Source: Maniola hyperantus (Eukaryota; Arthropoda; Insecta; Lepidoptera; Nymphalidae). From it: DNA of 64,000 bases. The notes under the pieces are model-generated. The model was given only the letters and a program-made list of their open reading frames with translations. It ran no database searches and had not been told where the DNA came from. The stretch is taken from positions 6,555,099 to 6,619,098 of the forward strand of contig NC_048553.1 of NCBI RefSeq assembly GCF_902806685.2. Reading direction: 5' to 3'. Positions within the stretch are counted from its first letter, which is position 1. Each line of letters begins with the position of its first letter. The position numbers and the translations under genes are program-made. This document shows positions 50,464-60,939 of the stretch, piece after piece.

Positions 50464-51080
50464 ATGGTTTTATTAAAGACCGTATGCGTTCACGAGGATG
50501 TCATGTGGTATAACCACAGATAATTTATCTGTAGGGATAACCAACTTTTAGATGATGCCCGAAAATTCAACCGCGAAGATAACTTTTTTTAAACATCACA
50601 ATATGATCTTTTATTTCTAATATTAGCAGACAGACAAACAGACACATTTTTGCATTTATACTTAATAATACTAGGTAAATACTTTTACCCTACTATAAGG
50701 TAATTATTTTCTACGCAGCAGCGTATCAGAAAGTTAATAAGAGCCACGACTTTATCGTAACATCGATACAGTATGTGCGTGTTTGTATCAATTGTCTCTC
50801 TTAATTTATATGAGGCAGACGAGTCACGTGATACCTACAGAAGGTCCGCACTTATTAAGGTCGTAACTTCTGCTTGACTTGAGTTTCCATTGTCGGATGA
50901 GGTAGTAAATCTGATTAGGACGAACTTCGTAAGTGTTGTTAGGTGAAGTGTTTATTGTGCTGTATTAGTTTTGTTAGATTATTAAACCTTTTCATTCTAT
51001 TTCTTCACTGGCCAAAATACCTAAATTACGGAGGCTATTTGGATAGTAGGTACGTCACTTATATACCTATTATTTCATTA
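50464..51080. other. Stretch with a decayed HelB trace
   Basis: GATGATGCCCGAAAATTCAA near 50551 and CAGACAGACAAACAGACACA with TTTTTGCATTTATACTTAAT at 50630-50670 look like the two ends of a very decayed HelB-type copy. Nothing else recognised. Confidence 0.4.
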
Positions 51081-51230
51081 TCTGCATCTTTTTCTTTTTA
51101 ATATTGCTAAAAAAGGTCAGAACATGAATTTTACATTTTTTTAGTGCACGCTATAAATTTAAACATGCTCGTGAATGGCAGCTAAAGTCACGAGGTTTGA
51201 CAGCTCTAAATTAAATTTAAAACTGTCAAT
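51081..51230. repeat. Dispersed repeat O, copy 1
   Basis: TCTGCATCTTTTTCTTTTTA, TTGCTAAAAAAGGTCAGAAC, ATGAATTTTACATTTTTTTA, GTGCACGCTATAAATTTAAA and GACAGCTCTAAATTAAATTT match 57460-57628 in order. Class unknown; no terminal repeats seen. Confidence 0.7.
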
Positions 51231-52461
51231 CTGTGTATGCCCCTTTCATATTACATTAGTAAGAAGAGGATGCGAATACTCTATTAGGTGTGCTCAGAAT
51301 CAGTACCATTACCTATTCATTCTAGGCTTTACATACAAAGTTTTCAGTTTTTTTTTTTCAAATGCTATTTTTTACAATCAACAATAAACAATGGTGATCT
51401 ATTTACTCGTATATGAAAAGGGTAACAGCTATTCGGATTATTGTGTCCGATATAGTCGATGTTTTGAACGATCGGTTTTAATTTAAATATCAATATTTGT
51501 GTTGTGCGTTTGAAAAGTTTTAACAAAACAATATCCTGGACCTAATATGACTCCCAAATGTTAACCCTAGTCAAGCACAATACAATCAAATTCAGTTGAA
51601 TTAAAACGCAATGGGATTTTGTCAACGTTATAAACGGATCCAATAATATGAAACGGTATACGTTTCATCATGCTACAGGTATTTCTATATAAGATTGACC
51701 CAGCACTATCAAAGCTGAGTCAATAAGGTCACAACTTCACTAAGCTCCAATTATTGCATGACAGGTAGTTAAAAGTTATGTAACGGTTACCTTCAGACTT
51801 TGACCAGCAATAAAATGTGAATTGGGTTGCACACGTGCCCAAAGATAACATACCTTGATCTCTGCAACCCATTTTACCTTTATTGACAATCAAAATTTAA
51901 CCGTAAGTTTAACTTGAAACGCTTGATATGCAACTGGTCCTTATAGTCTAATATAATGTCATGAATCTTGAAATCTGGTGAAAGTTCACAAAGTAGAGTT
52001 CGATTGCTTGTGATCGCAAAGTCGATTTAAAAAATCTTCTTATATGTTACTATGTATTATACTGTTAAATTAAAAAAAAAATGTCACCAGGTGATCTGCC
52101 TTCTTGTTTGCTGGCTATATAAAAGAAATACGTTCACCTCAACCCTAAATGGCAAACAAAATTATTGATGAATTAGTATAGCAACCCCACCCCTAATATG
52201 ACAAGCAAATATTTGCGTTGCTCAAACAGTGCCATCAGATTTGGTTTTATTACACGCTATTGATGTTTGGCAACATTTGAACAGGATTAAATTGAAATCG
52301 AAATAGGATTTTTTGATTACATTTGGATACCTCTTCTAAATTCAATAAGTTTTCTTCTTTTATTTACACTAATTCTTAGAAGATTATTTTCACGACAGTT
52401 GGTATTTGACCGTGGTCTCCCATAGGTATACTTAGTAATTGATGACAATTTTATTGATAGA
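51231..52461. other. Long stretch without recognised element
   Basis: About 1.2 kb. No gene or repeat recognised on either strand. Confidence 0.4.
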
Positions 52462-52650
52462 CTAGCTTATGCTAGCCACTTCGTCCACGTAGACTACACA
52501 AATTTCAAAACCCTATTTCACCTCCTTACGGTTTGGATTTTCAAAAATCCTTTCTGCATGCCAAATTTCAGCTCGATCCTTCTAGTAGTTTAAGCTGGGC
52601 GATGATAGATCAGTCAGTCAGTCAGTCATTTTCCTTTTTATATATTTAGA
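52462..52650 (-). mobile_element. HelA Helitron, internally deleted
   Basis: CTAGCTTATGCTAGCCACTT, CGTCCACGTAGACTACACAA, TTGGATTTTCAAAAATCCTT, then directly TCTGCATGCCAAATTTCAGC (the GCGGATG..ATAGCTA part is deleted), TAGTTTAAGCTGGGCGATGA, (CAGT)n and TTCCTTTTTATATATTTAGA. Confidence 0.88.
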
Positions 52651-52696
52651 TGTATAACTATGGTAAGAAAATAGTAGATTTATAAACCCTTAAGCT

Positions 52697-52796
52697 GGAT
52701 ATACACGGGTCGATTTTTACCTTTGGCAGCAGCCTATTTAAATTCGTAGTCGATTTTCATCGTACGGTCCAGCGGCAAAAATCGATCTGTGTACAT
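52697..52796. mobile_element. Small MITE M8
   Basis: About 100 bp with inverted ends: ATATACACGGGTCGATTTTT at left, AAAAATCGATCTGTGTACAT at right, 17 of 20 complementary by eye. The middle has GTCGATTTTCATCG. Single copy in the window; classed on structure alone. Confidence 0.65.
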
Positions 52797-53424
52797 TCAA
52801 CACCTCACTCTCAAAAAACTCCTTAAACATCCATAAGAAAAAAAAAAGAAAAAAAGAAAGAAAGAGTGTTTGTTTGGTGCCACAGAAAGTAGACATAAAA
52901 ACACTCAAAATAAGATGCGTGGTGTGTGGTACCAAACTGGACTCCACTCAGCATTTGCTGCGCCTGTGGCGGGAAAACAGGCACAGCGCTGGTCTTCCGT
53001 GGAGCCAGAAGTTTCAGACATTTAAAAAAAGAATATATTATATTATAAGTAAGTATAAAAAATGTGGTTAATAACTTGGGTTAGTACCTATAAGTTAATA
53101 ATAAAGTAGGTGAAATAGAGCAAGCCATAATGGTTCATGTAATGGAATCCATATAATATTATGGTTTTAACTTTTTTCTTCTCAGTAGGACCAGCTTTCC
53201 GAACTGGGTGGTAGTCTTGAGATATCATAAGTGGCACAGGTGTTTTACATGAAATACGTGAATTTATTTCATTTCATAGTCGTTTCAAATCGATTTCAGG
53301 TAAAATGTTGCTTATACGACTATGTTTATGGGCGGCTATGACGCATTTGCTTGCTCTTTATAACCGAAAGCCTGAATACCAATTTTTAAAGGTATAACTT
53401 GAAAAAATTACGGACTTTCATACA
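52797..53424. other. Unassigned stretch with a Cys-pair open frame
   Basis: The + frame 52874-53071 encodes CVVCGTKLDSTQHLLRLW. The CxxC followed by a histidine is zinc-finger-like, but one pair is not enough to call a domain. The minus 69-codon frame opposite it is low complexity. No recognised repeat. Confidence 0.35.
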
Positions 53425-53580
53425 AACTGTCATCGCCTATTTAACCTCTTAGAGATGAAATTTTCAAAAATCATTTCTTAGTGGGCGCCTACGTTAAGGA
53501 ACCTATTGTCAAAATTTCAAGTTTGTAACCCCCACGGTTTAGGCTGTGCTTAGATGAGTCAGTCAGTCAGGACAAGTCTT
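53425..53580 (-). mobile_element. Decayed HelA/HelC fragment
   Basis: ATCGCCTATTTAACCTCTTA, GAGATGAAATTTTCAAAAAT, CATTTCTTAGTGGGCGCCTA and GGTTTAGGCTGTGCTTAGAT with GAGTCAGTCAGTCAGGAC retain the order of HelA with many substitutions. The CTAG terminus is lost. Confidence 0.6.
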
Positions 53581-53724
53581 TTTGTATGTATCGATAGATA
53601 AACTATTCTCTTTTATTATCAATTGCATTTGATGTATTGTTAGGTAAAGTAGACCGCAGGTGGCTTGCTGGCTATTGCATACAATAATAGGAATACCAAG
53701 CGTATATACGAGCAATCTATTGCA

Positions 53725-53850
53725 TACACATCGATTATTATTGATGTGCGTCACGCTCTAGGGCATCCAATTAACATTAGCTCGCACGCCTATTACGCGG
53801 TAATTACGTGTAATTTATTACGAGATTACTGTACACTGTATAGATGCAAG
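53725..53850. repeat. Dispersed repeat T, copy 1
   Basis: GTGCGTCACGCTCTAGGGCA, TCCAATTAACATTAGCTCGC, ATTACGCGGTAATTACGTGT and AATTTATTACGAGATTACTG pair in order with 55445-55575 (GCGTCCAATTAACGTTTGAT, GAGCGATAATTACGTCTAAT, TTATTGTAAAATTACTG). The TAATTACG..GTAATTA palindromic motif is shared. No class assigned. Confidence 0.6.
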
Positions 53851-53990
53851 GCGTACCTTACTGCGATCTCATGTATATATTAATAGAATCACTAGACTGG
53901 ACTCTCACACTTGTCTATCATATGTGCAAATCGTATTAATCCTTTTTCTACGCCACCGCACGCCACTGCAAACAATTTCACCCTCACCAC

Positions 53991-54215
53991 TTGAGTGCAC
54001 TTCGCACAACGGGTGGTACCCGTTGTGCCAGATCCTTTTTTTCACGCACATGCAAACTGTGGAATCAATTAGGCGGTGTTCCCAATAGATTACAACATGG
54101 GGTTATTCAAAGAGCGGACCAACAAATTCCTGAAAGACCAGCAACACATTGGTGGTTCCTGTGGTACTGCATAATATGTTCATGGGCGGCGGTAATCAGG
54201 TTGCCCTTTTTATTT
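53991..54215 (+). pseudogene. LINE reverse-transcriptase protein C-terminus (broken)
   Basis: Frame 1 reads RTTGGTRCARSFFSRTCKLW and NQL. After a one-base shift near 54078 the frame continues AVFPIDYNMGLFKERTNKFL to a stop. The pattern R[ST]..LWN.LP..VFP..YN...FK..V..FL is the C-terminal end I know from Jockey/CR1-type LINE proteins of moths. Catalytic RT blocks are absent. A perfect palindrome, GCACAACGGGT-GGT-ACCCGTTGTGC, lies within it (54004-54028). Confidence 0.6.
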
Positions 54216-54276
54216 AAAAAAAAACATTATTTCAACTCACAGCTGGTTCTCTACTGAATACGGGTCTCTTCGCAAA

Positions 54277-54396
54277 ATAAGCATCTTCGCAGACTTCAGA
54301 CCTACAGACCTTTGAAAACGTTTATGGAGAACTCTGAGGCATGCTGATGCTTACCTATTTAATTGCTTGAAACGCTCATAACTCCGAAAATTAAGG
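54277..54396 (-). mobile_element. SINE1 internal fragment
   Basis: CAGACTTCAGACCTACAGAC, GGAGAACTCTGAGGCATGCT, CCTATTTAATTGCTTGAAAC and GCTCATAACTCCGAAAA read on minus as the SINE1 middle (compare 8680-8830). Head and distal end are missing. Confidence 0.7.
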
Positions 54397-54689
54397 TAGG
54401 TATATGAAGTATGGAACTATTAAGTAGTATTGCTTAAATGTATTAGAACACGTTAACACTGGATGGAATACTTATAGGTTAGAAAATGGAAGGACTCTTG
54501 GTTTTCCTAAATAAATTATAAGTTGCTCTATGATGTTCACGCTATACTTAATTAAAAATACTTATAAGTACAAATAATATATTTGAAATGATCCCGACTC
54601 CCGACATATTACGAAGTAGTAGGTATAGAGAGAAAATTTAGGATAGATATTTGTGGCTCGCTCCAGTGCAGCATGGTGAACGTAAGCTA

Positions 54690-54750
54690 GGAAGCCTCAA
54701 AAGCTCAACGGATTAGGGGGTGGATTGAAAACTGAAAAGTCTTAGGCTAA
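54690..54750 (+). mobile_element. SINE2 head fragment
   Basis: AGCCTCAAAAGCTCAACGGA, TTAGGGGGTGGATTGAAAAC and TGAAAAGTCTTAGGC match the tRNA-like front of SINE2 (19083-19130). The B-box part is disrupted and the body missing. Confidence 0.7.
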
Positions 54751-54942
54751 AGATAACATTGTTTCTGTGAGAAATTTTTTGAGAGACCAACGGAGTAAAA
54801 TCTACCAAGACATAACCCGATTTTATGACTAATGCCTGGTTTACACATTGTAAGTAGCAAGTGCAGGGGAAAATTGTAAATGTGAAGTGATCGCGTATAG
54901 GTATTTTGACAAAACATGTTATTTTTTAATTCCATCAGAAGC

Positions 54943-55295
54943 CTTTGACTTTGACTTTGACTTTGACTGCCATCTCACCTATAGTAGTAGGTAAAATATG
55001 GTGATGCAGTCCAAGGTAGTAGGGGGCTAACTTGGAATGATATAGCAGTTTTTTTTATTTTTTTTATTACATCCATATCCCTTATCGGTTTCTATATGGC
55101 ACTGGAACGCTGAATCGCTTGGTGGCACGTCTATGCCGGTATGGTGGTAACGAGCCACGGCCGTAACCTCCCACTAGACCAGACCAGAGACAATTTAGAA
55201 ATTATAAATCCCCAAATTGCCCCTGCCGGGAATCAGCCCCAGGACCTCACACTTATAAGACCATAGCCCTCACGACTACGCCAGGGAGGTCATCA
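54943..55295 (-). mobile_element. SINE3, near full length
   Basis: Read on minus, the head is at right: GACCTCCCTGGCGTAGTCGT and GAGGGCTATGGTCTTATAAG, with a B-box-like GCTGATTCCCGG (55231-55242). The body follows: GGGGCAATTTGGGGATTTAT, TCTCTGGTCTGGTCTAGTGG, GGCTCGTTACCACCATACCG, CCATATAGAAACCGATAAGG, CATCACCATATTTTACC. The 3' end is (TCAAAG)n (54943-54966). A T-rich expansion lies at 55049-55068. RNA polymerase III type, non-coding. Confidence 0.83.
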
Positions 55296-55444
55296 GAAAT
55301 CACTTCATGTACCTGTACCTGCACTTCATAAAGTGTAATTTAGGCCTAAACAAAAGTAGGATGTTTGAAAAGCCATAGAGGCCAGTAAAAAGAATTATGG
55401 TTTATAGAAATATCGGCCCTATGTCTGAAAAGGGTAATATAATA

Positions 55445-55575
55445 TTAATATGCAATTATCGATTGTAGTTGGAGTGTGATTCGCTCGAAAGCGTCCAATT
55501 AACGTTTGATGGAAAGCTTATTGAGCGATAATTACGTCTAATTTATTGTAAAATTACTGTAGTCTAGAGTGATTT
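55445..55575. repeat. Dispersed repeat T, copy 2
   Basis: See 53725-53850. GAGTGTGATTCGCTCGAAAG, CGTCCAATTAACGTTTGATG, GCGATAATTACGTCTAATTT and ATTGTAAAATTACTGTAGTC. The two copies lie 1.7 kb apart in the same orientation and are clearly diverged. Confidence 0.6.
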
Positions 55576-55687
55576 GAGGTTAATTTAATAGGCTAATGAC
55601 ATTCATAGGAAACACAAGCACTTGCTTAGTTTTTTATTTATGCCTGAAATATAAATAATTAAAGTGATGGCTATCATTTCGGCTGAG

Positions 55688-55814
55688 CTCTATAGAGCGC
55701 ACTCTGACTTAGCTCAGATTTAAGATTGAGTTAAAACGAGACAGATTTATGTGATTTTTTTTCTCGTTTTCACTGTCTTAAGTCTAAGCTAAGTCAGAGT
55801 GCGCTCTATAATAG
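55688..55814. mobile_element. Palindromic MITE M7, copy 2
   Basis: CTCTATAGAGCGCACTCTGA, CTTAGCTCAGATTTAAGATT, GAGTTAAAACGAGACAGATT and TATGTGA; return arm TCTCGTTTTCACTGTCTTAA, GTCTAAGCTAAGTCAGAGTG, CGCTCTATAATAG. The core matches 19647-19783 in inverse orientation, while the outermost 25 bp differ. Confidence 0.83.
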
Positions 55815-55891
55815 TACTATGACAGAGGTGACACAGGCACGCCGCGCTAGGGACAGGTCGATTTTCGGCCACATACCTACAGGCACACATA

Positions 55892-56247
55892 CAGGGTTTA
55901 ATCAGAACGCTAGAAAAAGCAAAGACAGGTGATAGTACTGATGATTACTGATATGATACCACAAAAACACGAAAAAAGTAAATAAATCTATATTTTGTTA
56001 AAGTTCACGATATGTTGCAAATAAAACATCTGACGTCAGTCATCTAGCGTCAGCTAGAGGTCAACAAACATTGCGTATGTAGGCCACACGGACTCAATGC
56101 CGCGTCGTAGGTGGGGCATTGATCCGAGTTTTGCAAACTAAACTAAACTAAAACTACAAAATGAGGCAAATGGTTATAGGTAATTGATTGTGTTAAGGTA
56201 GTATAACAATAACGCTAAATTTTTGCTAGCGTTCTGGTTACACCCTG
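55892..56247. mobile_element. TIR element M3, copy 3, with TA duplication
   Basis: 356 bp between TA (55890-55891) and TA (56248-56249). Terminal repeats CAGGGTTTAATCAGAACGCT and AGCGTTCTGGTTACACCCTG. The interior shares AGTACTGATGATTACTGATA, GTCAGCTAGAGGTCAACAAA and GCCGCGTCGTAGGTGGGGCA with copy 2. The longest of the three copies. Tc1/mariner-like by ends and target; no transposase. Confidence 0.9.
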
Positions 56248-56339
56248 TATACTTATGTCCTGTTCCTATAAACTAGAAATGGTTCGTTTTTCTCACGAAT
56301 AGTATACGAATAGAATACTGGGTAGGCTTATATAAGATA

Positions 56340-56567
56340 CTAGCTTATTCCCGCGACTTCGTCCGCGTGGACTACATAGATTTCAAACCCCTATTTTGCC
56401 ACTTTAGGAGTTGAATTTTCGAAAACCCTTTCTTAGCAAATGTCTACGTCTAGCTATCTGCATGCCAAATTTCAGCTCGATCCGTTCAGTGGTTTGAGCT
56501 GTGCGTTGATAGATCAGTCCGTCAGTCAGTCTGCCAGTCAGTTAGCTTTTCCTTTTATAATTATATT
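56340..56567 (-). mobile_element. HelA Helitron, complete
   Basis: CTAGCTTATTCCCGCGACTT, CGTCCGCGTGGACTACATAG, AGGAGTTGAATTTTCGAAAA, CCCTTTCTTAGCAAATGTCT, GCATGCCAAATTTCAGCTCG, CAGTGGTTTGAGCTGTGCGT, (CAGT)n and GCTTTTCCTTTTATAATTAT. Confidence 0.9.
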
Positions 56568-56943
56568 TTTAAACTGTTTTTAGGGTCATCTTTTCAAAAG
56601 TTAACGAAAATTGTATCACTAATAAAAGTTTTATCACTGCACAGTATCCACGCCTATATTCGAATATGGCGTAGCCTTAATTAAATTTATTATCAAAATT
56701 GAGAGCGTAATTCAGCTTTTATATAACACTTAAACGAATTAACCTTCAAAGGTAAAAGGGACTTAATAAGCCGACACGTCGCCCATTTTTCTCCACTCAC
56801 GACTCTCTCCTTTTAATTTGACGTGACGAATACGTGACGTCGCAATACGTCTGCTCTACGCTCCACATGCCCTCATGAATTACTGAAAAAAATGTTGTTC
56901 TACTTATGATAAGCTGATTTAAAAATAAATGGATAGTTGACCA

Positions 56944-57170
56944 AGCGAAGCGAGGCCTCTGAGTCTATTTGATTGAAATTATCCGTCCATCCGTCCGTCT
57001 GTCACAGACTTATAACTAAGTCTGAGTTACTGAACATAATGAGATCTTTCAACATAATAGTATGTAAAGTGATGGTTTTCAGCCGAATATTGCATACAAA
57101 ATATAAAAATTTTATTTCAGGGGGGCTCCCATACGAAATGGGGGCTTTAAAGTGGAGTTTGTAGTCGACG
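56944..57170. repeat. Probable dispersed repeat with ACCAAGCGAAGCGAGGCC
   Basis: GACCAAGCGAAGCGAGGCCT, ATCCGTCCATCCGTCCGTCT, TTCAACATAATAGTATGTAA and GGGGGCTCCCATACGAAATG. The GCGAAGCGAGGCC and GGGGCTCCCATAC motifs are ones I associate with moth repeats related to GTTCC2, but there is no second copy here. Confidence 0.5.
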
Positions 57171-57459
57171 CTATTTGACATAAACGGCTACGTATTAGAA
57201 ACTATATACTTGTGTATAATTTCAGTTATATCCTGTGCTTGAACAACAAATCCTAAAATTAGATAAATATTATAAAGAAACGAAATTATTTAATTTTTGA
57301 TTAGTAAAACTAAGTATTTCTATCATAATTTCACAATAATGTTAATAGATGGCGCTGTTAGCAAAATTCAACCATCTCCAAATAATCTTAATCTCTTTTT
57401 GCGGTTACAATTATTATTGGCGCTGATTCTGTTATCTTTCTCTAAACTAAATTTAGAGT

Positions 57460-57628
57460 ATCTGCATCTGTATTTCTTTTTAATAAGTATTACTAAAAAA
57501 GGACGGAACATGAATTTTACGTTTAAAGGCTCTAAATTTGAGTGCACGCGGTATAAATTTAAACAAAGGGCTTGCAACTGGCAGATTAAGACCGGAGGTT
57601 TAACAGCTCTAAATCAAATTTAAAAGTT
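57460..57628. repeat. Dispersed repeat O, copy 2
   Basis: CTGCATCTGTATTTCTTTTT, ACTAAAAAAGGACGGAACAT, GAATTTTACGTTTAAAGGCT, GTGCACGCGGTATAAATTTA, TTAACAGCTCTAAATCAAAT. Longer than copy 1 by an internal GGCTCTAAATTTGA and GGCAGATTAAGACCGG. The 108- and 69-codon frames overlapping it on opposite strands are not believed. Confidence 0.65.
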
Positions 57629-58316
57629 TTGAGTTTGAGTTTACACTTTCTCTTAACATAATATGCGTCTTGCCCGGGTTTCGCCTAATAAATATATTAC
57701 ATACATATAACAAAATAACATAATTTAGCTAATATACCTACTATTAGAATGAAAGCCACTTTGATATACTTTAGAAGGCTTTTATTCACTGTTCACATAG
57801 TAATTATTATTTATATCAACACAATATAAGCAAACACCACTTTTTACGCGCCATTTCAGAGTGACATTTCGCATAGATGCTACTCCGCAGAGCACGATAC
57901 AGATAATCAATCACCTAGTTTTTATGCCGTCTAACAATACATACCTACTAAGTCAAGCAACTAAATCATAAAATTGAGATCTATTTATACCACGATTAAA
58001 AGAACGCTTGAGGAAGAAATTTCATATAGTGTGACACGTACATTCGCCGTTTAATAAACGGAGTTCCTTAAATTTCCTGTTCATATAAGCTTCTGCATGT
58101 TATTTGCTTTAATGTCGTTAGCGTCACGTCTCCGCTTCGTCGTCCGCAAAATTTCAGGCCCTTAGCGCGTATAATTGGCGTATACCTACTAGGCTACTAG
58201 CCTTTTAACATGGGACTTTTGGAAACGTAAATAATAATCGTTGAAAAGCTTGAAAGAAAGAAAGAAAACGATTTTTTTCATCTTGTGCATATAAACAAAC
58301 TTAATAATGAGTAGTC
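57629..58316. other. Stretch without recognised element
   Basis: No gene or repeat recognised. Confidence 0.4.
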
Positions 58317-58412
58317 ATCATCATCATCACAGCTGGACATAGCTCTCTTGTAGGGATTTCCACACGCCACGGTCTTGCGCCGCCTAAAACCAGCGGCTCC
58401 CTGCGACTGCAA
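58317..58412 (-). mobile_element. RTE tail
   Basis: CATCATCATCATCACAGCTG, GACATAGCTCTCTTGTAGGG, ATTTCCACACGCCACGGTCT and TGCGCCGCCTAAAACCAGCG. Same 3' end as 26015-26277 and 35221-35410, severely 5'-truncated. Confidence 0.78.
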
Positions 58413-58649
58413 AGTAATGAGCGGTAAGTGGTATTAAATAGGTAAGTTCTTAATAATTACTTAAAATGAGTTCTTGCACCCATACCACAGGCCCACATGT
58501 CACAAGATGAAAAGCATTTATGCTGCAGGTTTTAAAAATAAAACCTGAGCGCTGGTATTCTGCTGGGGCCGAAACGAGTGACGCGCACGAGCTCAACAGT
58601 CTTCACAATAAAAAAAAATAGTACCTAGCTATTGTGAATGGTGTGAGCT

Positions 58650-58813
58650 TTTCACGGCCCAACAGTTCAACCGATTTTGACGAAATTTGGTAAAAAATTA
58701 GTTTACATTCCGGGGAAGAACATAGGCTACTTTTTATCCCTGAAAATTAAAGAGTTCCACGGGATTTAAAAAAACCCTAAATCCACGCGGACGAAGTCGC
58801 GGGAATCATCTAG
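58650..58813 (+). mobile_element. HelB-variant Helitron, 3' part
   Basis: CCAACAGTTCAACCGATTTT, GACGAAATTTGGTAAAAAAT, GGGGAAGAACATAGGCTACT, TTTTATCCCTGAAAATTAAA, GAGTTCCACGGGATTTAAAA, ATCCACGCGGACGAAGTCGC and GGGAATCATCTAG, followed by T. Intact CTAG terminus; the 5' end is missing. Confidence 0.83.
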
Positions 58814-59126
58814 TAGAAAATAAATGCTAAAGACTTGTCGTTATATTATATAATAAAACAATGGTTAGACAATAATAAAAATAAAATAAAAAGATAATTA
58901 AGTACCTAACTAACATGTATGATAAGGTAGGTAGGTACTTATAATAAAAATAAAAGTATGTGAGTAGTTATAGCCAAATAATATAAGTTATAAAATAAGT
59001 TAAAATATAAGTTATAGCAGCTTCAAACTACCAAACTAAATAACCTTGACTAAAACTAATAAGTGGCGAGTGACTACAGTTTAAGAAAAAAGTACTTAAC
59101 ATGAAAAAGTATCACTGTAGATTATA
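58814..59126. other. AT-rich stretch without recognised element
   Basis: Very A-rich (ATAAAA-type). No element recognised. Confidence 0.4.
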
Positions 59127-59369
59127 TTAGATACCCGCGATTTCATCCGCGTGGATATACGTTTTTTCAAGCCCAGAAAATTAAAGAGTTCCCCTCTTTA
59201 AAGAGTTCTCTCTTTAATTTTCCAGGATAAAAAGTGTGAAGTCAGGGTACTTATAAGCTATCTCCATTCCAAACAGTCAAATCCGTCCAGTAGTTTTTGC
59301 GTGAAAGAGTAAAAAACACACACTCACAAACATATTATACAAACTTTCAGCTTTATAATATTAGTGTGA
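59127..59369 (-). mobile_element. HelB-like Helitron
   Basis: GATACCCGCGATTTCATCCG (terminus eroded), AAAATTAAAGAGTTCCCCTC, a short duplicated TTTAAAGAGTT, CTTTAATTTTCCAGGATAAA, AGCTATCTCCATTCCAAACA, GTCAAATCCGTCCAGTAGTT, then ACACACACTCACAAACATAT and CAGCTTTATAATATTAGTGT. The front half is of the same kind as 27147-27397. Confidence 0.78.
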
Positions 59370-60020
59370 TAAACAGACGGAATCTCAGTAAAACATATTG
59401 TATTTTTTTTTTGCGAATAATGACTGATAAACCTTTACCTACATTCTAATGAGTGCAGGAGGTTACGGACATCGACTATTGATTTCCTAAAAAAACTCCT
59501 CTCTCCTTCTAAAATTCCTCCCATTTTTCTCCCCATCAGAGTCTGATTTCACCTGATTCCTGTTCATAAAAAACCTAATACTATGAGGGAGGTAATTCTC
59601 CCTCGACCATCAAGGATATCTTTTTACGCCGAAGCTTTGTAAATATTTACCTGTGTGATTATTAGGGAAATGCGAATTTTGTTACAAAATTATCGGGAAA
59701 TACAAGCCTTTTTTCGTAATTTATTTTTGTGATACGGGCACATTTGTCTACACCTGCTGTAAACCGTACCTACAGATTTATGTAATGGTACCTATTGTAA
59801 ATAGGAAGCTTATATCCTCAAACCTTTTTATAAAGCTGACAAGGTTGTGCTGTACGGATTCATAAAAATACGAGTAGGTAGAAGTTTTTGGTACAAAATC
59901 ATGAAAACATCATACCTATATTTGTTTTCATCGCTTCTTTATGTTTGAATTCTTGCTATGCGTATGTTACGTACTTTAAAATTTTCTTTTTCTTACATGC
60001 ACTATTACGAAATATTATTA
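59370..60020. other. Stretch without recognised element
   Basis: No gene or repeat recognised. Confidence 0.4.
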
Positions 60021-60252
60021 TCTGTGTATATATAAAATTCAAAGTCCTGACTGACAGACTTACTGACTGACTTATATATCGACGCACGGCCTAAACCACT
60101 GGTCCTAGCGACACGAAACTTGGATGGTGTGTTCTTTGTAAAAAGTAGGTATCCACTAAGAAAGGATTTTTTGAAATTCCACCCTTAAGTAGGCTAAATG
60201 GGGGTTTAAAATTTCTGTAGTCCACGCGGACAAAGTCGCAAGCATAATCTAG
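60021..60252 (+). mobile_element. HelC Helitron, complete
   Basis: TCTGTGTATATATAAAATTC after A; (TGAC)n; CGACGCACGGCCTAAACCAC; TATCCACTAAGAAAGGATTT; GAAATTCCACCCTTAAGTAG; GTCCACGCGGACAAAGTCGC; AAGCATAATCTAG before T (60253). Compare the longer relative at 41439-41838. Confidence 0.88.
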
Positions 60253-60412
60253 TTATAATATACTGTTAATGTTATTATAGCCTCGATAAGTACGTTTTAC
60301 ATTTTTCTAGTGGCCAATCTTTAAAAAAAACAGTACCTATCTAGTATTTCTTATAAAAGCGGATACTTAGCCCCACGTTTTCTGCATTTTACGCTTTATA
60401 CTAAAGGACTAG

Positions 60413-60768
60413 TAGCCAGCGCGTGCCCAACCTTCGTTAACTTACAAAAGCTGAAAGTTTCCATGCGTATTGCCCCCAATAGTGGGAGGAACGTTTGTTG
60501 AAATGTTTGTTTGCATCTAAACACTAGTATTAAAAATCACGCCATTCATTGCTAGACACTTAGTATCATGATACTAAGACGTGTCCGAAGAAAATATAAA
60601 AAATTAGACTTTATACTTTGACGTAAGATTTTTTACATATTTATTACCTGCTACCTCCCCAAGCCACCATGATCCAAACTAACTTACCTCCAAGTATTGG
60701 GGACAATACGCAGAGCTAGAGATTAATATTAGCTTTTACAAAATAACGAAGGTCTGGCACGCGCTGGA
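60413..60768. mobile_element. Inverted-repeat element M6, copy 2
   Basis: About 356 bp. The left arm is AGCCAGCGCGTGCCCAACCT, TCGTTAACTTACAAAAGCTG, AAAGTTTCCATGCGTATTGC, CCCCAATAGTGGGAGGAACG. The right arm returns TTACCTCCAAGTATTGGGGA, CAATACGCAGAGC, TAGCTTTTACAAAATAACGA, AGGTCTGGCACGCGCTGG. The middle has an inverted TTAGTATCATGATACTAAG. No coding capacity. Copy 1 at 39494-39694. Confidence 0.87.
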
Positions 60769-60924
60769 TCTCTTACTATTATCTACTTTCAAGGCTATAA
60801 GGCAATTTCGTAAATAAAGTTGTTAAAGCTATTTCTACTTAACAGGCTTATTGGTACAGAAAAAAATTAGTTGCTACAGAAGAAAGCTAAAGGATTGGCC
60901 ATACAAAGCACGACGTACATCAAA

Positions 60925-60939
60925 GTAAATTATTTATTT
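60925..60939. repeat. Target-site duplication, left copy
   Basis: GTAAATTATTTATTT, identical to 62015-62029. It frames the RTE-like insertion exactly. Confidence 0.9.

Noticed and set aside
52874..53071. Zinc-finger exon
   Set aside because: A single CxxC with a downstream histidine does not define a finger, and no splice sites support an exon.
57297..57623. 108-codon + frame
   Set aside because: It overlaps dispersed repeat O and a competing 69-codon frame on the opposite strand, and has no domain.
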